64,000 bases of DNA, taken from Syngnathus acus. Lineage: Eukaryota > Chordata > Actinopteri > Syngnathiformes > Syngnathidae. Position numbers and translations under genes: made by a program. Shown one piece after another: positions 47,731 to 61,177 of this stretch (its first letter is position 1; each line of letters starts with the position of its first letter). A model generated the notes under the pieces. That model saw only the letters and a program-made list of their open reading frames with translations, was not told the DNA's origin and made no database searches. Location: contig NC_051093.1 of NCBI RefSeq assembly GCF_901709675.1, forward strand, positions 10,240,053 to 10,304,052, in the 5' to 3' direction.

Positions 47731-47746
47731 GAGCCCTCTGCTGGCT
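47731..47746 (-). promoter_or_regulatory. candidate CTCF site upstream of ASIC2b exon
   Basis: GAGCCCTCTGCTGGCT on + is, in reverse, CCAGCAGAGGGC, a full match to the CTCF core. It lies 1.1 kb before the ASIC2b coding exon. Motif match only. Confidence 0.35.
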
Positions 47747-47900
47747 TCAACCAAGTCAGCTCCTCATCATTGGAATACACTTACTTTTATTTCTATGTAT
47801 TCATTTGACATGACCTTCTGATCTCCAAAATGATGACTGTAAACATTCTGTTGTGTTTCTTTCCTTCTTTTTCGTTTGAACGCATTGCCATCCTCGCCTG

Positions 47901-48808
47901 TTGTCATGTTTTGTTGCGGCGGCAAACAAACAAGGATGGAGGCAGGGGTGAAGGGGGATGAAGGGGCACCAGCAAGTTAGCGCAGCTACGGGGGGTGGGG
48001 GGAAATAGGGGGGGTCTGCTCGCTCGCTCGCTCGCTCGCTCGCTCGCGGCTTGTGCTGCGGGAAGCAGAAGACGAGCCAAAGCGGAGGGAGGAAGACACG
48101 CGGGAGTCAAGGCAAGCCATGAAAGTGGCAAAAGAGGAGGAGGAGCACAGAGTTGATGCATTGGAGTATTTTAGAAGGCGGGCGGGCGGGCGGCGAGCGA
48201 GCGAGCGGCGAGCGAGCGGTGGCTTCACGAGGACAAAGTCGTCCGCGTTGTTGTGGTTGCTTGCCTCCCCGTCTCTAGCCATTCTGTAGCCTGGCGCTCC
48301 AGACCTTCCAGCGAGCCAGCCAGCCAGCCAGCGGCAGCAGCAGCAGCAGCAGCAGCACGTGGAAGTCAAACAAGTGAGAGCGCAGACGCGGGCTGACAGG
48401 AATGCCGCCAAAAGCCGGCAAACGGTACGACGGAGCCGCTCTGCTCTGCTCTCATTGATTTCATTAGCTTCTCATCTCACGTTTGTCACCCTCCTCCACT
48501 CCACCTCACCTCACCCACCCCACCCGACCGCTCGCTCGCTGGTTTGTATTCCGTCCTCCCTCCCTCCTCCTCCTCCTCTGGCATCCTCTCTTGCTCGCTG
48601 TGTCACACAAGCCGAAGCCGCCGCAGCAGCAGCAGACACTCTTCAATGTCTTCGCGCTGAGTCGACAGCGCCGGAAGGGACCAACAAGTCGGCCGAGCGA
48701 ACCTGCGCGGGGACACCTCGGGGGGGGGCCGGCGTGCTTCCGAGCCGAGCCGCAGCCAAAAGGGTGATGATGAGCCGGGTGTGGATTTAGCCTTGAGCCT
48801 GGAGCTCC
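47901..48808 (+). promoter_or_regulatory. asic2: candidate ASIC2b promoter and 5' UTR
   Basis: A GC-rich island with (CTCG)n at 48017-48047, (CCAG)n at 48316-48332 and (CAG)n at 48334-48357 leads into the ASIC2b exon without a clear intron. A short upstream frame, ATG 48770 to TAG 48788-48790, is in phase with the main frame and begins MSR, as I recall human ASIC2b does. The stop ends it 18 bp before ATG 48809. Confidence 0.35.
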
Positions 48809-49453
48809 ATGTGGGCCGCAGCCCCGCAAGCCGGGCTGGGAAATGACGCCGTTCCCGCGGTGGTAGGAGCCCTGTGGGCGGCGGTCATGGCCCGAGAGGG
48901 GCGCCTTCACCCGTCAAGTCGGGCGCACTCTTTTGCTCTGCTGTCACGGACGCGCCTCCACGGCCTGAGGCAAGTGTGCGGCGTCCCCGGCGGGTCGCTG
49001 GGCCGAAGGGTCTTGTGGCTCCTGGCGCTGTGCGCTTCCCTGGGCCTGCTGCTGTCCTGGTCCTCCAACCGGCTGCTGCACTGGATGTCCTTCCCCACCT
49101 ACACCCGGGTCCACACGGAGTGGGCCAAGGAGCTGGCCTTCCCCGTGGTCACCATCTGCAACAACAACCCCATCCGCCTCTACAAGCTCACCAAGAGCGA
49201 CTTGTACTTTGCCGGACACTGGCTGGGCCTGCTGCTGGCCAACCGCACCGTCCGGCCCCTGGTGCTGGACCTGCTGCAGGAGGACCGCGTGGGCTGGTTC
49301 GGCAAGCTGTCCGACTTCAGGCTCTTCCTGCCGCCGCGCAACTTCGAAGGCACCAACTTGGAGTTCGTGGACCGGCTGAGCCACCAGTTGGACGACATGC
49401 TGCTGTCCTGCAAGTACAGAGGGGAACCTTGCGGGGCTCACAACTTCTCGTCC
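48809..49453 (+). CDS. asic2: ASIC2, alternative first coding exon, isoform b type
   Basis: The exon ends in phase 0 at a GTAAGT donor (49454). It encodes 189 residues from the Met at 48887 (MAREGRL) or 215 from an in-frame Met at 48809. Human ASIC2b also has a Met-Ala-Arg-Glu start preceded by a short extension, so the longer form is kept as an option. Counting from 48887: His25-Gly26 gating motif (TRLHGLRQVC), TM1 about 42-58 (VLWLLALCASLGLLLSW), then SSNRLLHWMSFP, FPVVTICNNNP (85-95), GHWLGLLLANRTVRPLV, FRLFLPPRNFEG, LDDMLLSCKYRGEPCG and HNFSS. All match ASIC2b. At the ASIC2a acid-sensing position the sequence reads FPTYTRVH, without HV. ASIC2b alone is proton-insensitive in mammals and modulates other ASICs. 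It is spliced to exons outside the window. Confidence 0.92.
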
Positions 49454-52400
49454 GTAAGTCGACCACGCGCGCCACCCTTCCTCGGGTCTGGAGGCCGAGT
49501 CGCCCGCCGTGGCGGCTCACGTGCTCGACCGAGTCAAAGTCTGTCGATGAGCTCGCTCGCTCGCTCGCTCGCTCGGAAAGCTTCCGCTGCTTTGTCACGG
49601 AGCGTCATTTAGGTTTGAGGCTCGACTCGCCGACCGAGTCGATCGGCTTGGCTTCGGTCATTATCGTTTCTTTTTTACGGCGAGCCATTATTCCAATTAC
49701 GCGCGGCCCATCGAAGCCTTTGATTAATAGCGTGGAACGGGCTGAGCTAGGCTGTCTTTGCTCCACTCGGAGACACTTTATTTGGCCCATTTTAAAAGGG
49801 GCCAGGTTGCTTTTCCAAGCCTCCATCCAAATTTGGCCCTTTCTGAGCTGTCGGGCGGGGATCACTTAAACGGTGACGCCTCCCTCTTGTAATGATCCGA
49901 GTCCTTAAAAGCACGTGCAAATCAACGGCGTAGCGACATCCCGTTCCAGCCGACGGTTCCAGCCTCCCTTGTTGGAAACGTGAGCAAATTGGCCTTGCTG
50001 GAAGAGGCTTGCAACCTGTGCTGCTGGATCAGTGCAAACTCTACCAAATTCGAAGCTTCAACAGAAACGTGCCATCTTTTCACTTCCAAGAGAGTGTGGT
50101 TTACAAGTGAAAAGAAAAAGTTGGAGCCTGTGTGGGCGCTACTAGGCTTATTTTCGCTCTCTCCTCCTCCTCCTCCTCCTCCTCGCATTGTTGTTGTATT
50201 TGTGTTTGCGCACTGACAGCCCAAAAGCCCACGAGATGCATCAGCCCGCCTGGCGCTGAAAGGGCTTTAATAACAAGCACGTGCGCGCTGCGCTCCCTCC
50301 CTTCCATTAGCTTTCAGCTCGACACGTGAATGCCGAGTTAGCTTTGATCAAGTTGTGTTGAAAATGAGGTCATCATCGAGGACGTCGACGAATCCCTTCT
50401 TGAAAGTGAACAATGTTGCATTTTTCAAAAGTGACGTTTTCATTTGATGGGGCTTACAAATCAGAGGAACTCTTCTTTTGAATTTGAACGTGAGGCTGAT
50501 TAAAAAAGCCCGGGAGACCTGTGCACCAACAGAGAAAGCACTCCCACCTGCAACTCCGGCAATTAAACAGCTGGAGTGATACCTGATCGCGCTTGGCAAC
50601 TGCCGTGGAAGGAAAGGTTTTTTTGCTGAGGCGAGCCACCGTTGTTGGCTATCTCCATGCACTCTCGGTGTTTTTTCTTTCACGACTCACTCTGCGGGGA
50701 GTGGCGTGCTTGACATTTCTCGTTCTTTCAGCCTGATCTTTCCATTGTAAAGCCGCCGTTAGCGTCAAGTAGCGCCACTGAGACCATGGCCAAAAACAAG
50801 ACGTTTGATTTGAAAGGGATAGATGGATCCGCCCACGAATGGTGTCGGGTATCGTCGCCGCCGCAATTGAGGGCGGTCAGAGTTCAGCTTTTGACAAAGG
50901 TAAGCTGCTGGGCTCTCCACTCACTTGTGTGTGACCCGTTTTGCGGGTCGCAATGGCGCCTGTGGAGTTGTTAGTGCACACGCACGCAGTCATGAAGGAT
51001 GCACCCCGGTGTTCACCGCGGGCTGACCTGCCACCAAGTGTGAGATGGATCCAGTTCAGGCTAAAGCGACGGTGGCTCGCCACGATCTCGTTAACCTTTT
51101 TGCCCTTCCCGCCATCCAATTTCCCACTCCGGCATCTTGGCTGTTGCGGTTGAAAAGAATGGTGGCTAATGGCGGCCAGGTAGCCAGCCCCCTTCAACAC
51201 CACTGAAACGCTGCTGCGGCAGCGGCGTAATGACAGGCCAAAAATAGCATTCTTCATTTTGTCAAGCAACATTTTTGGCGAATGCTCCTCGGTTGACCGA
51301 CCGACCGACCGAGCGAGCGACGGCAAAAAGACACGCTGCCTGTTTCCAATATATCGCAACGCCCACCACGCTAATATTTCTTCCCTTTTAGGCCTTTAGG
51401 GCAGCAAACGAGTGAGCATCACGTTGGATGCAGTTTGGAGTTTTACTTAAGCGGCCAAAACTTGACACTGATTTCACTCTGAATTTCCAAACGTTTTAAA
51501 AAGGCCAACTTGATGTCTCGTTCATTTGAATGCTTCAGTGGCTAGTTGTTGACAAAACGGCAGCTCAGCCAAAATCAGGTGCAGGCTTCTGATGATGCGC
51601 AGGCTTCATTATTGTCAAACGGGGTCACGGTGTTCCCGTGCGTTCGTCGTCCTCCTGCTGACAGCCACGGAACGGAAAGCGCCGGCCGGCCGGCCGGCTG
51701 GCCGGCGGCCAAGCAGGACAAATGTCCATGGCTAATCGCCCCGTCGTCCTTAAGCGTGCGTCTTTGGTGTCTGGCGCTCTGCAATTAAAGAGCGACGAGT
51801 TATGCGGGCTGGTCTTAAGCCCGCCGGCGACGACACGTGAAAGAAAGCGCCGATGCGCGCGTTGCCATTTGGGATTGTTAGATAGAAGGCCTTTATTTCA
51901 GCTACATTATGAAATGAAACTCCAGCTGTTGTTTTGTGTGGTCGGAACACGCAGGATTTTGCTCGTACAATTGAATCTCTTTGAAAAAATCACAGTCATC
52001 TTGAAACACTTGCTGTTTTTTCTTCTTCTTCTGTGTTAAACACAAGCACATTCTGCCACCTAGTGGTAGAAAATTGGGTTCTAAATGGAACTTTTTGGCA
52101 TCAAGTGACCTCGTGCATATGAAGCGTTTGCTCTCGTGCGGTCCCGACAGTCATGTTTTAGTGTGCGGATGTGAGTGTTTCTCATTTCCGGCGGTCTGAG
52201 CACCCAAAGGCGTTATCTTCCTCATACACTCGCTTCTTTCATCCGCATTCCTGATGAGCACCGAGACCGTGTGGGGTGGTTTGGTGGCGCAGAAGCGCCG
52301 CAGTCGCTATCTTTTGTGCTCTTTTATCAGCACGGTGCAACTTGGCCCTTTGGCGACGATCCCACCGGCAGGCGGGCGGCACATATTTGTTATCTATCAA

Positions 52401-53266
52401 AACAAATGAAGAAAAAGCTGTCTACTTTTCCCCCCTCCTACTGCTCCTCTTTATCTTTCCAAATGAGAGGGGGAAAAAACCCTGATGAGAGGCAATTTGT
52501 GGCGCCTTCCAACTTAGCACTCAGAAGCACTCGACCCGCACTCCAATTCCCACTCGATGCGTTGGCCGCATATTTCGTTGAAAGTGGAAGGTTGAAAGTG
52601 AAGGTAAACAGCGAGGAGGCGCTGTTGAGCTCCTGTCAATAATCGAACAAGCCCAAGCACTGCTATCTTCTTTGCAAAGAATGGAGGGAGGGAGGGAGGG
52701 AGGAGGCCATTTGCAGTCATGCCTTATGTGTGTTTGACAGCTCACTTTCATTTTGTCACCCTTCAACCCCACTGTGTGTATAAACAAACTCAATTCCACA
52801 TCATGAAAAGAAACAGTCCAAAGGCCTTCAAAGGCAAACTGCTCCCAATCCTGATTGTATGTCGAGCCACAAAAAAAACACCCAAATAGTTGGCTCGTTT
52901 AGTTTGAAGATGACTTTTTAGGGTCATTTTTTTCAATTTCCACTTGTCCCTCAAGGACACATTACTTCCAAGAGATGATGAGACAACCCACTCATTTGCC
53001 TTTTTTTAAAAAAAATTTATTTAGCCCCCACAGCCTTTTTAACTTCACATGAGGAGACTGACCCCAAAAAATCTATCGATAAAAATGTCAAGGCACCATG
53101 CCTGAAAAGACACCATTTTGACATAAAACGCGGACGCCTTAGATGTCAAACTCAGATCTAGAACAAATGTTTTGTGGGTAATGAAGTCTGCTTACTTTCC
53201 AAACTTTTCCCAACCAATTTCACATTTTTAGAAGCAACTGTTGATCCAAACTCTGACTGGCACATC

Positions 53267-53552
<286 letters not shown>

Positions 53553-54630
53553 ACCTTCTAAGTAACCTCCAGGGGCGGCACACATGCTACTCCCCCACCC
53601 AATGCAAATGTCAAGCAGCACGGCCAGGACGCTCATTTGTCTGTCTCCAAGGTCACTTGACAAGTGGGCAAACTCCGCCGTAGCGGGTGTGAGCACTTTT
53701 CTGGGGCCAACTATAACTCGGGCCGTTAGTGGATGGTCAAAGACGACCGGTTACTATTAACATAAGCAATTATAAGCACTCCATTTTGTATTTCTGGCCT
53801 CATTGGCTTTTCCGCTCAGTTGGGTCCGCTAGGCTGTTGGGTCTCCCACGTGCCGTGCCGCGCCGCGCCGCGAGCTGCCCGCGCGTGCCCTGGCAGCGGC
53901 GCACAGCAGGGAAATGTGCTAATAGGGTGTCCATATTTCCCAACTCCCGCTAAAGACACCCGTGGGAGTCGGCGTAATGAGCCGGCGCCACCTCTGCCCG
54001 CCGAGTGATGCGGATTACAATAGTTGGTGTTGGCATCCGTCTGGCGAATGTCGCTGGTGGGAATTTGGCAATTTGACCCAGAGCGGGAGGAATCACATAG
54101 GAGACTCCTGCCTGGTAGTCGGTCGTTTGGCAAAGCAGGCAGAACGGGAACATATTTGTCTGCCTGCCTGCCGTTTTTTTTTCCGCTCTCGGCGTGAGAA
54201 GCTCATTTCTCATGAGTCATGAATAACAAGAGGGGCATCTTAGTCGCCTGAGCAACAGAGCAGCAATTTCATTTCAGCTATCTGCGTGAAAAGAAGCGAG
54301 GAGTTTCCAAATGAGTTTCTAAAAGTCGTTAGGAGGAGCACGCTCCTAAACAGAACAATTCAAGCTGCTAGCCGATGTTTGTTTCGGATGTTTTCAAGGT
54401 CTTTCTTGGTGGGTCGTTGCAGATGCCAACCAAATGTGAAGTTGCTGAGTCCGACTGGTTTCCTGTGACAGGCGATATGAATCATTTACATTCACCGGTC
54501 GGACTCCCAACCCTCCCTCCCTGCCTCCCTCCCTCCATCCCTGCTTGTTGATCCCCGCGATATCCCCACCCCAAGTCCGTCTCTGGAGTCTGATCCAAAT
54601 AAGCCGTGTTGCCAAGGTAACGCTTAGGGC

Positions 54631-54838
<208 letters not shown>

Positions 54839-57800
54839 TCTTTGTATCGCGCTGACACTTTGTCCCCTGTTAATTCCGTGGGAATATTCCAACGCGCGTC
54901 TCTTCCGACCATTGACTTTGACTCGAGGACTCCTTTCAAGCAACGTGTGAGGAGGCGAGACGGGGATACGTGTCCTTGGATCCTTTGAACGCGTTCACTA
55001 TATAAACACTGACACACACACAACTTTGTGGAGTGACCAATGTAATATGAGTGGATGCAGACAACATGATCATCATTCATTTTGTGATAACCTGTTGACC
55101 GGAAACGGTAACGATGCGCTATTGACATTGCTGCTGTTTTGGTTAGCAACAGAAGTCAAATGGGCTCAGCCATTAAGTTAACCTCGGTGAAGTCGTACGC
55201 TCTGCAATAGTTTCCCCCCCCCCCAATAGTGTCATTCTAGACGAGCAAGGTTTTTGAGAAGAAAAGCGCTGAATGGTGGAAGTGCACTCCCAGAGAGAGG
55301 GTGAAGCAGCCAAATCGTAATTAAAATAACATTATTACGATTCCTTTTCTTTCTGGCCACCGTTGGATTCCCCCTGTAATGGTGATTAGTTTCAGGTGAC
55401 GGCTTTTCTGCCCACCTTTAATGATGTTCGCGCTTTTCCTGTTTTGGCGTCAGCCCCAGTTAGCCAGCCAGACTGCAAGCGCTGACAGGCCACAGTTTTG
55501 TCACTCAGATCCTAACCTAACCCCAGCGACCGCTCGGCCTGAGGCTTGTCATTTCACCTCTAATAGATCTGGGCGGCTGTCGTCCATCCCTGGTAGCAGC
55601 GAGGACAGAGTGCTCTGTTGTCGCTGCTTATTTGAGGCTAACGATGCCGCTGTGGTGGGTCAAGGGCAAAGATTTTGTCAAACCGATTTTCCTTATGGAG
55701 GATTTTCATCTTGCGTGGATACTCGTGGAATCAGTATGTTTTTTAATTTGCTCCTGAAGATAGATGACTCGATTTTGTAAATGCTTGCATCTTATTAAGC
55801 TACTGGCTAACATGCTCGCTTGTCACGGTTACGCAAATCCTCTTCTTCAGCAGCGGGGATGTGTTTGCTTCTTGTCAAACATCAATGCGTGTTCTCGCTT
55901 CATCTATTTTGAGAGCGTCCCGTGGAGCTAGTCCCTTCATTAGCCATGCTCCGTGATGATGCGCCTACTCGTCGCAGACTACCGTTAAATAATTCCCACT
56001 CACCTTCGCTCAAACTCGACAGGAGGAGGGAAGTGGCGAGGAGGGTACGACGATGTCGGCCGGCGCTAGCTAATGCCGCGCAGTTAGCTTAAACCGCGCC
56101 TTAATATTTCACAGCGTATTCACATCACGATGTGGGGACCCGCCAAGACGCCTTTTGTTATCGTTTGCAAGTCAATAAGAGGCGAGCATGCGGCGCAAAC
56201 GATATTCTCACCAAACTAATTGCTAATGACTCACGCCTTATGATGAAGGAAAAAACCAAGAAATCACACTGCACAGAGAACGGCTATGTCTGTCCATACC
56301 TGATTTCAATCTGATATAATCAGTGTGTAGTTAGCATCATGCGACCATGATTTGATCACACCCCCTACCTACTAGAGGTTTGATAACCCAAGATTTTTTG
56401 TGTGCGCGTGCGTGCGTGCGTCACTCTTTGTTGGCCGACCACTCATCATCATCACCGCCACCACCACCACCGTCATGGTGAAGGCAGGCATGAATTTCAC
56501 ATTGTTGGGGGTGCCGCGTCCTCGCCAGCTTGCCTGTGATTAAACTGAGAGTTGGACAGCTGTGAAATAGATGTGAAAAAATCCAATGAAACACAGTCTG
56601 GTCTTCTCCAGTGAGCACCAAAACATCTGTTGACCATTTTGAAATTCTGCAGGCATTTGGAAGCATTGCAGAGCGAAGCTGTGTTGTGGCCATATGTGAT
56701 AAAACAGTGAGCTGTTCAAAATTGCAAAGTGCATACGAATAGAAAACAAGGCAGCGTACCGTCAACCTCGTGCTAAACACAATGTGGTGTTGAAATCGAG
56801 TCTCAGCCGTGCGGTTGTATCCCGCGCCGCAGCGGGCGGGCGTGCGGTTGTATCCCACTTCCGACCTTCAGGCCTTTCGGAGCGGAACGGCTGAGCCGTG
56901 CCGGCGCATCTTTGAATCTCCCAGGCAGGCCAGCCTCTGCGCGTGCGTGCGTGCGTCACGCCAATGATGTCACAATGACATCAGCAGCACTCGCAAAGGG
57001 ACGTACGTGGGTGATAGGCGGGTGACGGGAGGCGTCGCCCGTGTTTGACGTTTGATGCATGTGGACAAGTGTCCACGCTTCTCATGTTCTGATGAGAGGA
57101 AAAGCAGGCCAAGCTGTCACACTCCTCATATTTATTTTGTTCCTCTCATCTATCATCGAGCGAGCGAGCGACTGCTCTAGCTGTCGCTTACCCAATGAGT
57201 GTGTTCCCCATTTAAGCTGAAAAAGTCCTGGCTGGCTATTGTAAAAGGCCCCAAAAATGGCGTCCCTCCCTCGCTAACTGGTATTGCGGCAGATCCCGGC
57301 CGGGAGCATGCCGTGCGAGAAGGAGGTTAAGCATCATCAGAAAAGACACGACGGCCATAGTCGACGGGAAGTCACTCCTCCTTATCGGGACTGCCACGTC
57401 TCTTCGGGAGAGGTGGTGATTTATTTATTTGCTCCCGCTATTTCGCAGCTGTCAGAGCGGCAAAGTGAAGAGCGAGCGTTTGAATGAGAGGGGTGGCGTG
57501 GCGCCGGCCGCGCGACGATGGCGCCGCGCCGCGCCGCTTGTCTAGGCAGACACTAAGCCGAGCAAAATAAGTCCGAGACACTCGGGCCCATCTTAAATGC
57601 ATTGCGCGATACGGTTGACCTGGGGGAAAAAACGGTAGTTTACAGCTAAAAACACAATTTGGGTTGACGCTCAGCTAGCTATCAAAAGTCATTCTTCAAG
57701 GTCATGATATTTATCTTCAAAGGTTGTATTTTATAAACAACTGTGTACATTGAGCTGTTAGTGTTCCTTTTTCGTTTCTATTGGACCACGAAAACATTGT

Positions 57801-59304
57801 TTCTACCCTCAAAGTTGTTGTCGTTCACCAAAATGGATGGACCTTGGGGATGTGCGTCATCCAGCCCATGAGTCAGCACGTTTTTCGAGGACATTTTTGA
57901 AACTATAGTCTGTGTCTAATTTCTCTCTCGCTCTCAGAGTTCATTCGAATCGTTTTCCGCCTGCTCGCTTTGTGCTGACGATGGCACAAAATGGCCAACA
58001 AGCACTTATTGTCTCCGAAATCACAAATCGGCAGCCGGACGGAACGTTTGATTCTTTTTGTTAGCGTATTTTGGACATTGTGTGTGGGCTCTCTCTCTCT
58101 CTCAATGCAATGCTTCAGCCGTGAGATACTGTTGTGAATGCACTGCTTTCCAAGCGCTGGCCATTATGGCAAGCACAACTGCTTGGAAAAAAACCAAATA
58201 ACGGTAAATGGGGAAGGATACAGTTTTGGTTCTTGACAAAATGAAAATCATTTCAAAGTGGCGGCGCTTAACGTAACCATTTTTCCAAAACCTAAAAGAA
58301 TGACTGGTTTTCATTTACTTGAATTGTTTCAAGCAAGTGTCAAGCAGCCTGCTGAGTGGGCTCATTAGCACGCGGTGTAGCGCGTCTCATCCAACAATTA
58401 GCCTCCACCGCTAATAGCCATACATTTGCACGGCACAGTGGGCATCATGGCACATTTTAGAGGTCCGAAGTGCGTTCTCTTCTCTTCTGTAAAGTCCCAC
58501 CGCGTCACACGTTAAACAGCTCAGCAGTCGGCTCACGGCCGAGAAGGCCTTTGCTCTCTCGCTCCGACGTGCCTCCTTTTTTTAAAAAGAAAGAAATGAT
58601 GCGTGTCGGCCCGCGTCTCTCGCGAGCACTCTCCGGAAAAGTGACATCCCCCTTAAATGCTTTTGTGGCTGCTGTTGGATTGAGGAGCGCCTTCAACTGC
58701 AAGTGAAGGGAGTCTGTCGTAAAAACTCCTCTCAGGAAGTTCCAAAGGAGAAGAGAACATTGGCTTTAAATTGGATTGACGTCATCCGCGACTTTGCTTT
58801 TGCTATCAATTACGCCAGTAATGGATTTACGTGTCTGTAACTTTTTTCTTTTTTCTCAGTCCGAAGCTTGTGCACCGACATGCTGTATACTTAGCTCACG
58901 CTAGCAACGTCTGAGGCCTTCTTCGTATCCGTCCGGCTAACTAAGAGCCATGTAAGTTTGAGTTTGCCGGCTGCGTCTGACAAATAATTCAAAGTCAGAC
59001 GTAAACGCACGAGCGCGTAAACATCGTTTTTAGTGATGGCAAGTCTTTTCCCGTGGTGTGGTTTTGCGCCGGCCGGCGGCATCAGCGGAGACCTCATTTT
59101 TCACTCATCTCCCGGCAGGTTTAAACATATTCATTCAATAAGCCGGCCGGCTGAATGAATAATTCAGAGCTGCAACCTGTGCAAAGGCCCGAAGCGCGAC
59201 TTCCTCCCAAATTCTTATTTTCAGCTTCCCGCTGCTCGGCCTTTCAATCGCTGCCGTTCTCTGAATATTGTCAATACTCGATAGGAACACAGGCGTGTGG
59301 ACAG

Positions 59305-59335
59305 CCCGCCCCGCCCCGCCCCGCCCCGCCTCGCC
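59305..59335. repeat. (CCCCG)n pentanucleotide
   Basis: Five to six CCCCG units. The opposite strand is a G-quadruplex candidate and a row of Sp1-type sites. Confidence 0.75.
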
Positions 59336-60810
59336 ACGTCTGCCTTCAGCCTCTAATTCCTTCGCAATTACGAAAAGGTTTTTTCCAGCAAGGCTTCTTG
59401 AGTTGTTTTTTTTTTTTCTGTGGGTCTAATCATGCCAACCAAATGTGATGATGCGAAGAGACAAATTAGGCGTTGAAGCCCGTGGCTCCTTCCAAGCTTT
59501 AATTTCCCCCAGGATGAACCCACCTGCTTTTGTTGTAAGTTTCCCTTTCCTTCCAAACTTTCCCTTCCAACGAGGCAACGTTGGTTCTCTGCTGAGCATT
59601 AAAGACAAGGGTTTGTACCGCCGAGATGAAAACGAGCTCATCGTCATACGGAAGTTACGCAAGCGAGTGTTTGACGCTAAGGCCGGCTGCAATTGTGCTT
59701 TCTTCTTCTTATTTCTCTGCAGGAGCCAGATAAACCAGTTCTCGCTTGTCTTTGATGCTAACACAAGACTCAATGTTTGACTTTCTTTTCGTTAGCGTTG
59801 CAGTTGTCTTCTATTTCCGTGCCTTCACTCAAATCAAATGATTTGACCAAAGTTCCTTCATGGCTGGTCATTAGAGATGAAACTGTTTCCTATATCTAAT
59901 CAGCCACCAGTGGACTGTGGTCCAAAGTCAGCGTGACGAGGATAGACGGGATCGAAAATGTTTGCTTCTCCTTTTTGGAGTCATCACCGTCCCACCCGAT
60001 TTGGTCTTATGCTACTGTTGTGAAGTCTTTGCCGGCCGCAAACACGATCAGACACACTTGGTTACATCATCGAGATGGACTCCTGCTCGCCATCTTTGTC
60101 ATTGTCTGGTGTCCGTCCTTTCACGTCAGCCAGCCGCCCTGCTTGAATGACGCGTCTGCTTTCAGAGACGTCCGTCCACCTTGTGTTACCGATCCAACCA
60201 TTGGAATACTTTTATCTTTGGCTCTCCAATCCCGGAGGAAAGGAAAAGAAGCCTAAGGCCAGGCAAAAAGGCGCTCTTTAAGCCAAGGAGACTCTCACAT
60301 CTGCAAGTGAATGGAATCAATCAGTTGCGGGGGCGGCACTTAATAACGACACTCCTGTCGCGACCTTGCAAATGATTACTTCCTGGAGGTCAAAGAGCCC
60401 GTTTGAAGAGTCAAGCGCAGGACAGTCACACTGATAATTGGGCCAGATAGATTGGAGCATTTTGCCCTCACAAAGGACGGATTAGAGGATGATTCTCCGG
60501 ATGGCTTCGTCGACCCGCAAAAAAAGTCTCGGGAAGCCATGCCGAAAAAGACACGGACAACGTTTGCATTTGCATCCTTGCGAGGAGGCAAACTTCTACC
60601 AGGGCTTCATTTGGAAGAATATATGCGGCTTGGGCCAGCGCTCTTGTTGTTTATGGTTATTAGAATGACCGTTATTATGGGATATGCTTATCAAATCTCA
60701 CATGGTCGATAAGCAAGATGCATGACGACTAATGACCGGGGATAAATCAAGACTCTTTGCAAATGAAACCCGACCTCAATAAATGAGCGAGCACAACTCT
60801 GCCATTGATT

Positions 60811-60840
60811 GGCTGCCTGCCTGCCTGCCCGCCTGCCTGC
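60811..60840. repeat. (TGCC)n microsatellite
   Basis: Seven TGCC-type units with one CCCG variant. Confidence 0.8.
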
Positions 60841-61038
60841 ACGTGTATACTGTCAGTACGTGTTCATCCAGCTCTGTGATTAAGCGAGCTGAGGTGAATA
60901 GGAGCTGTTTTGCTAACTCATGCGGGATTTATATCATCATGATATGAATAATAGACAGAGGGTCTTTTATAGCCAGAAACACGTTTCTCCATGTCGTCGT
61001 CAGCTGTCATTCTAAATTTTCGAGAACAGCTCGCGCAC

Positions 61039-61177
61039 CCAGGCAGGCAGCCACGCAGGCAGCCAAGCAGGCAGGCAGGCAGCCAAGCAGGCAGGCAGGC
61101 AGGCAGGCAGCCACGCAGGCAGGCAGGCAGGCAGCCTCGCACGCAGGCAGCCTCGCACGCAGGCAGGCAGGCAGGCA
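61039..61177. repeat. (CAGG)n with CCACG/CCTCGCACG interruptions
   Basis: The inverse of the (CCTG)n family at 54631. Runs of two to five CAGG units are separated by CAGCCACG, CAGCCAAG and CAGCCTCGCACG. Confidence 0.92.

Larger units (their letters stand above)
38657..47900 (+). other. asic2: asic2 intron between LINE and ASIC2b exon
   Basis: No gene seen. Apart from listed repeats it has a C run and (CA)n at 38949-38968, CCTGCAG triplication at 38981-39002, (CCAG)n at 40055-40085, C runs near 40889 and 41001, and a G run at 43591-43602. (TTTC)n is at 43731-43755 and (GGGA)n at 45303-45322. Reading frames are short or low-complexity. Confidence 0.55.

Noticed and set aside
52055-52071. CTCF-like GCCACCTAGTGGTAGA
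   Set aside because: It is palindromic and departs from the CTCF core at key positions; similar short motifs are frequent in fish DNA.
52175-52642. 155-codon plus-strand frame
   Set aside because: No similarity recognised, no splice context, composition like the surrounding intron; length compatible with chance.
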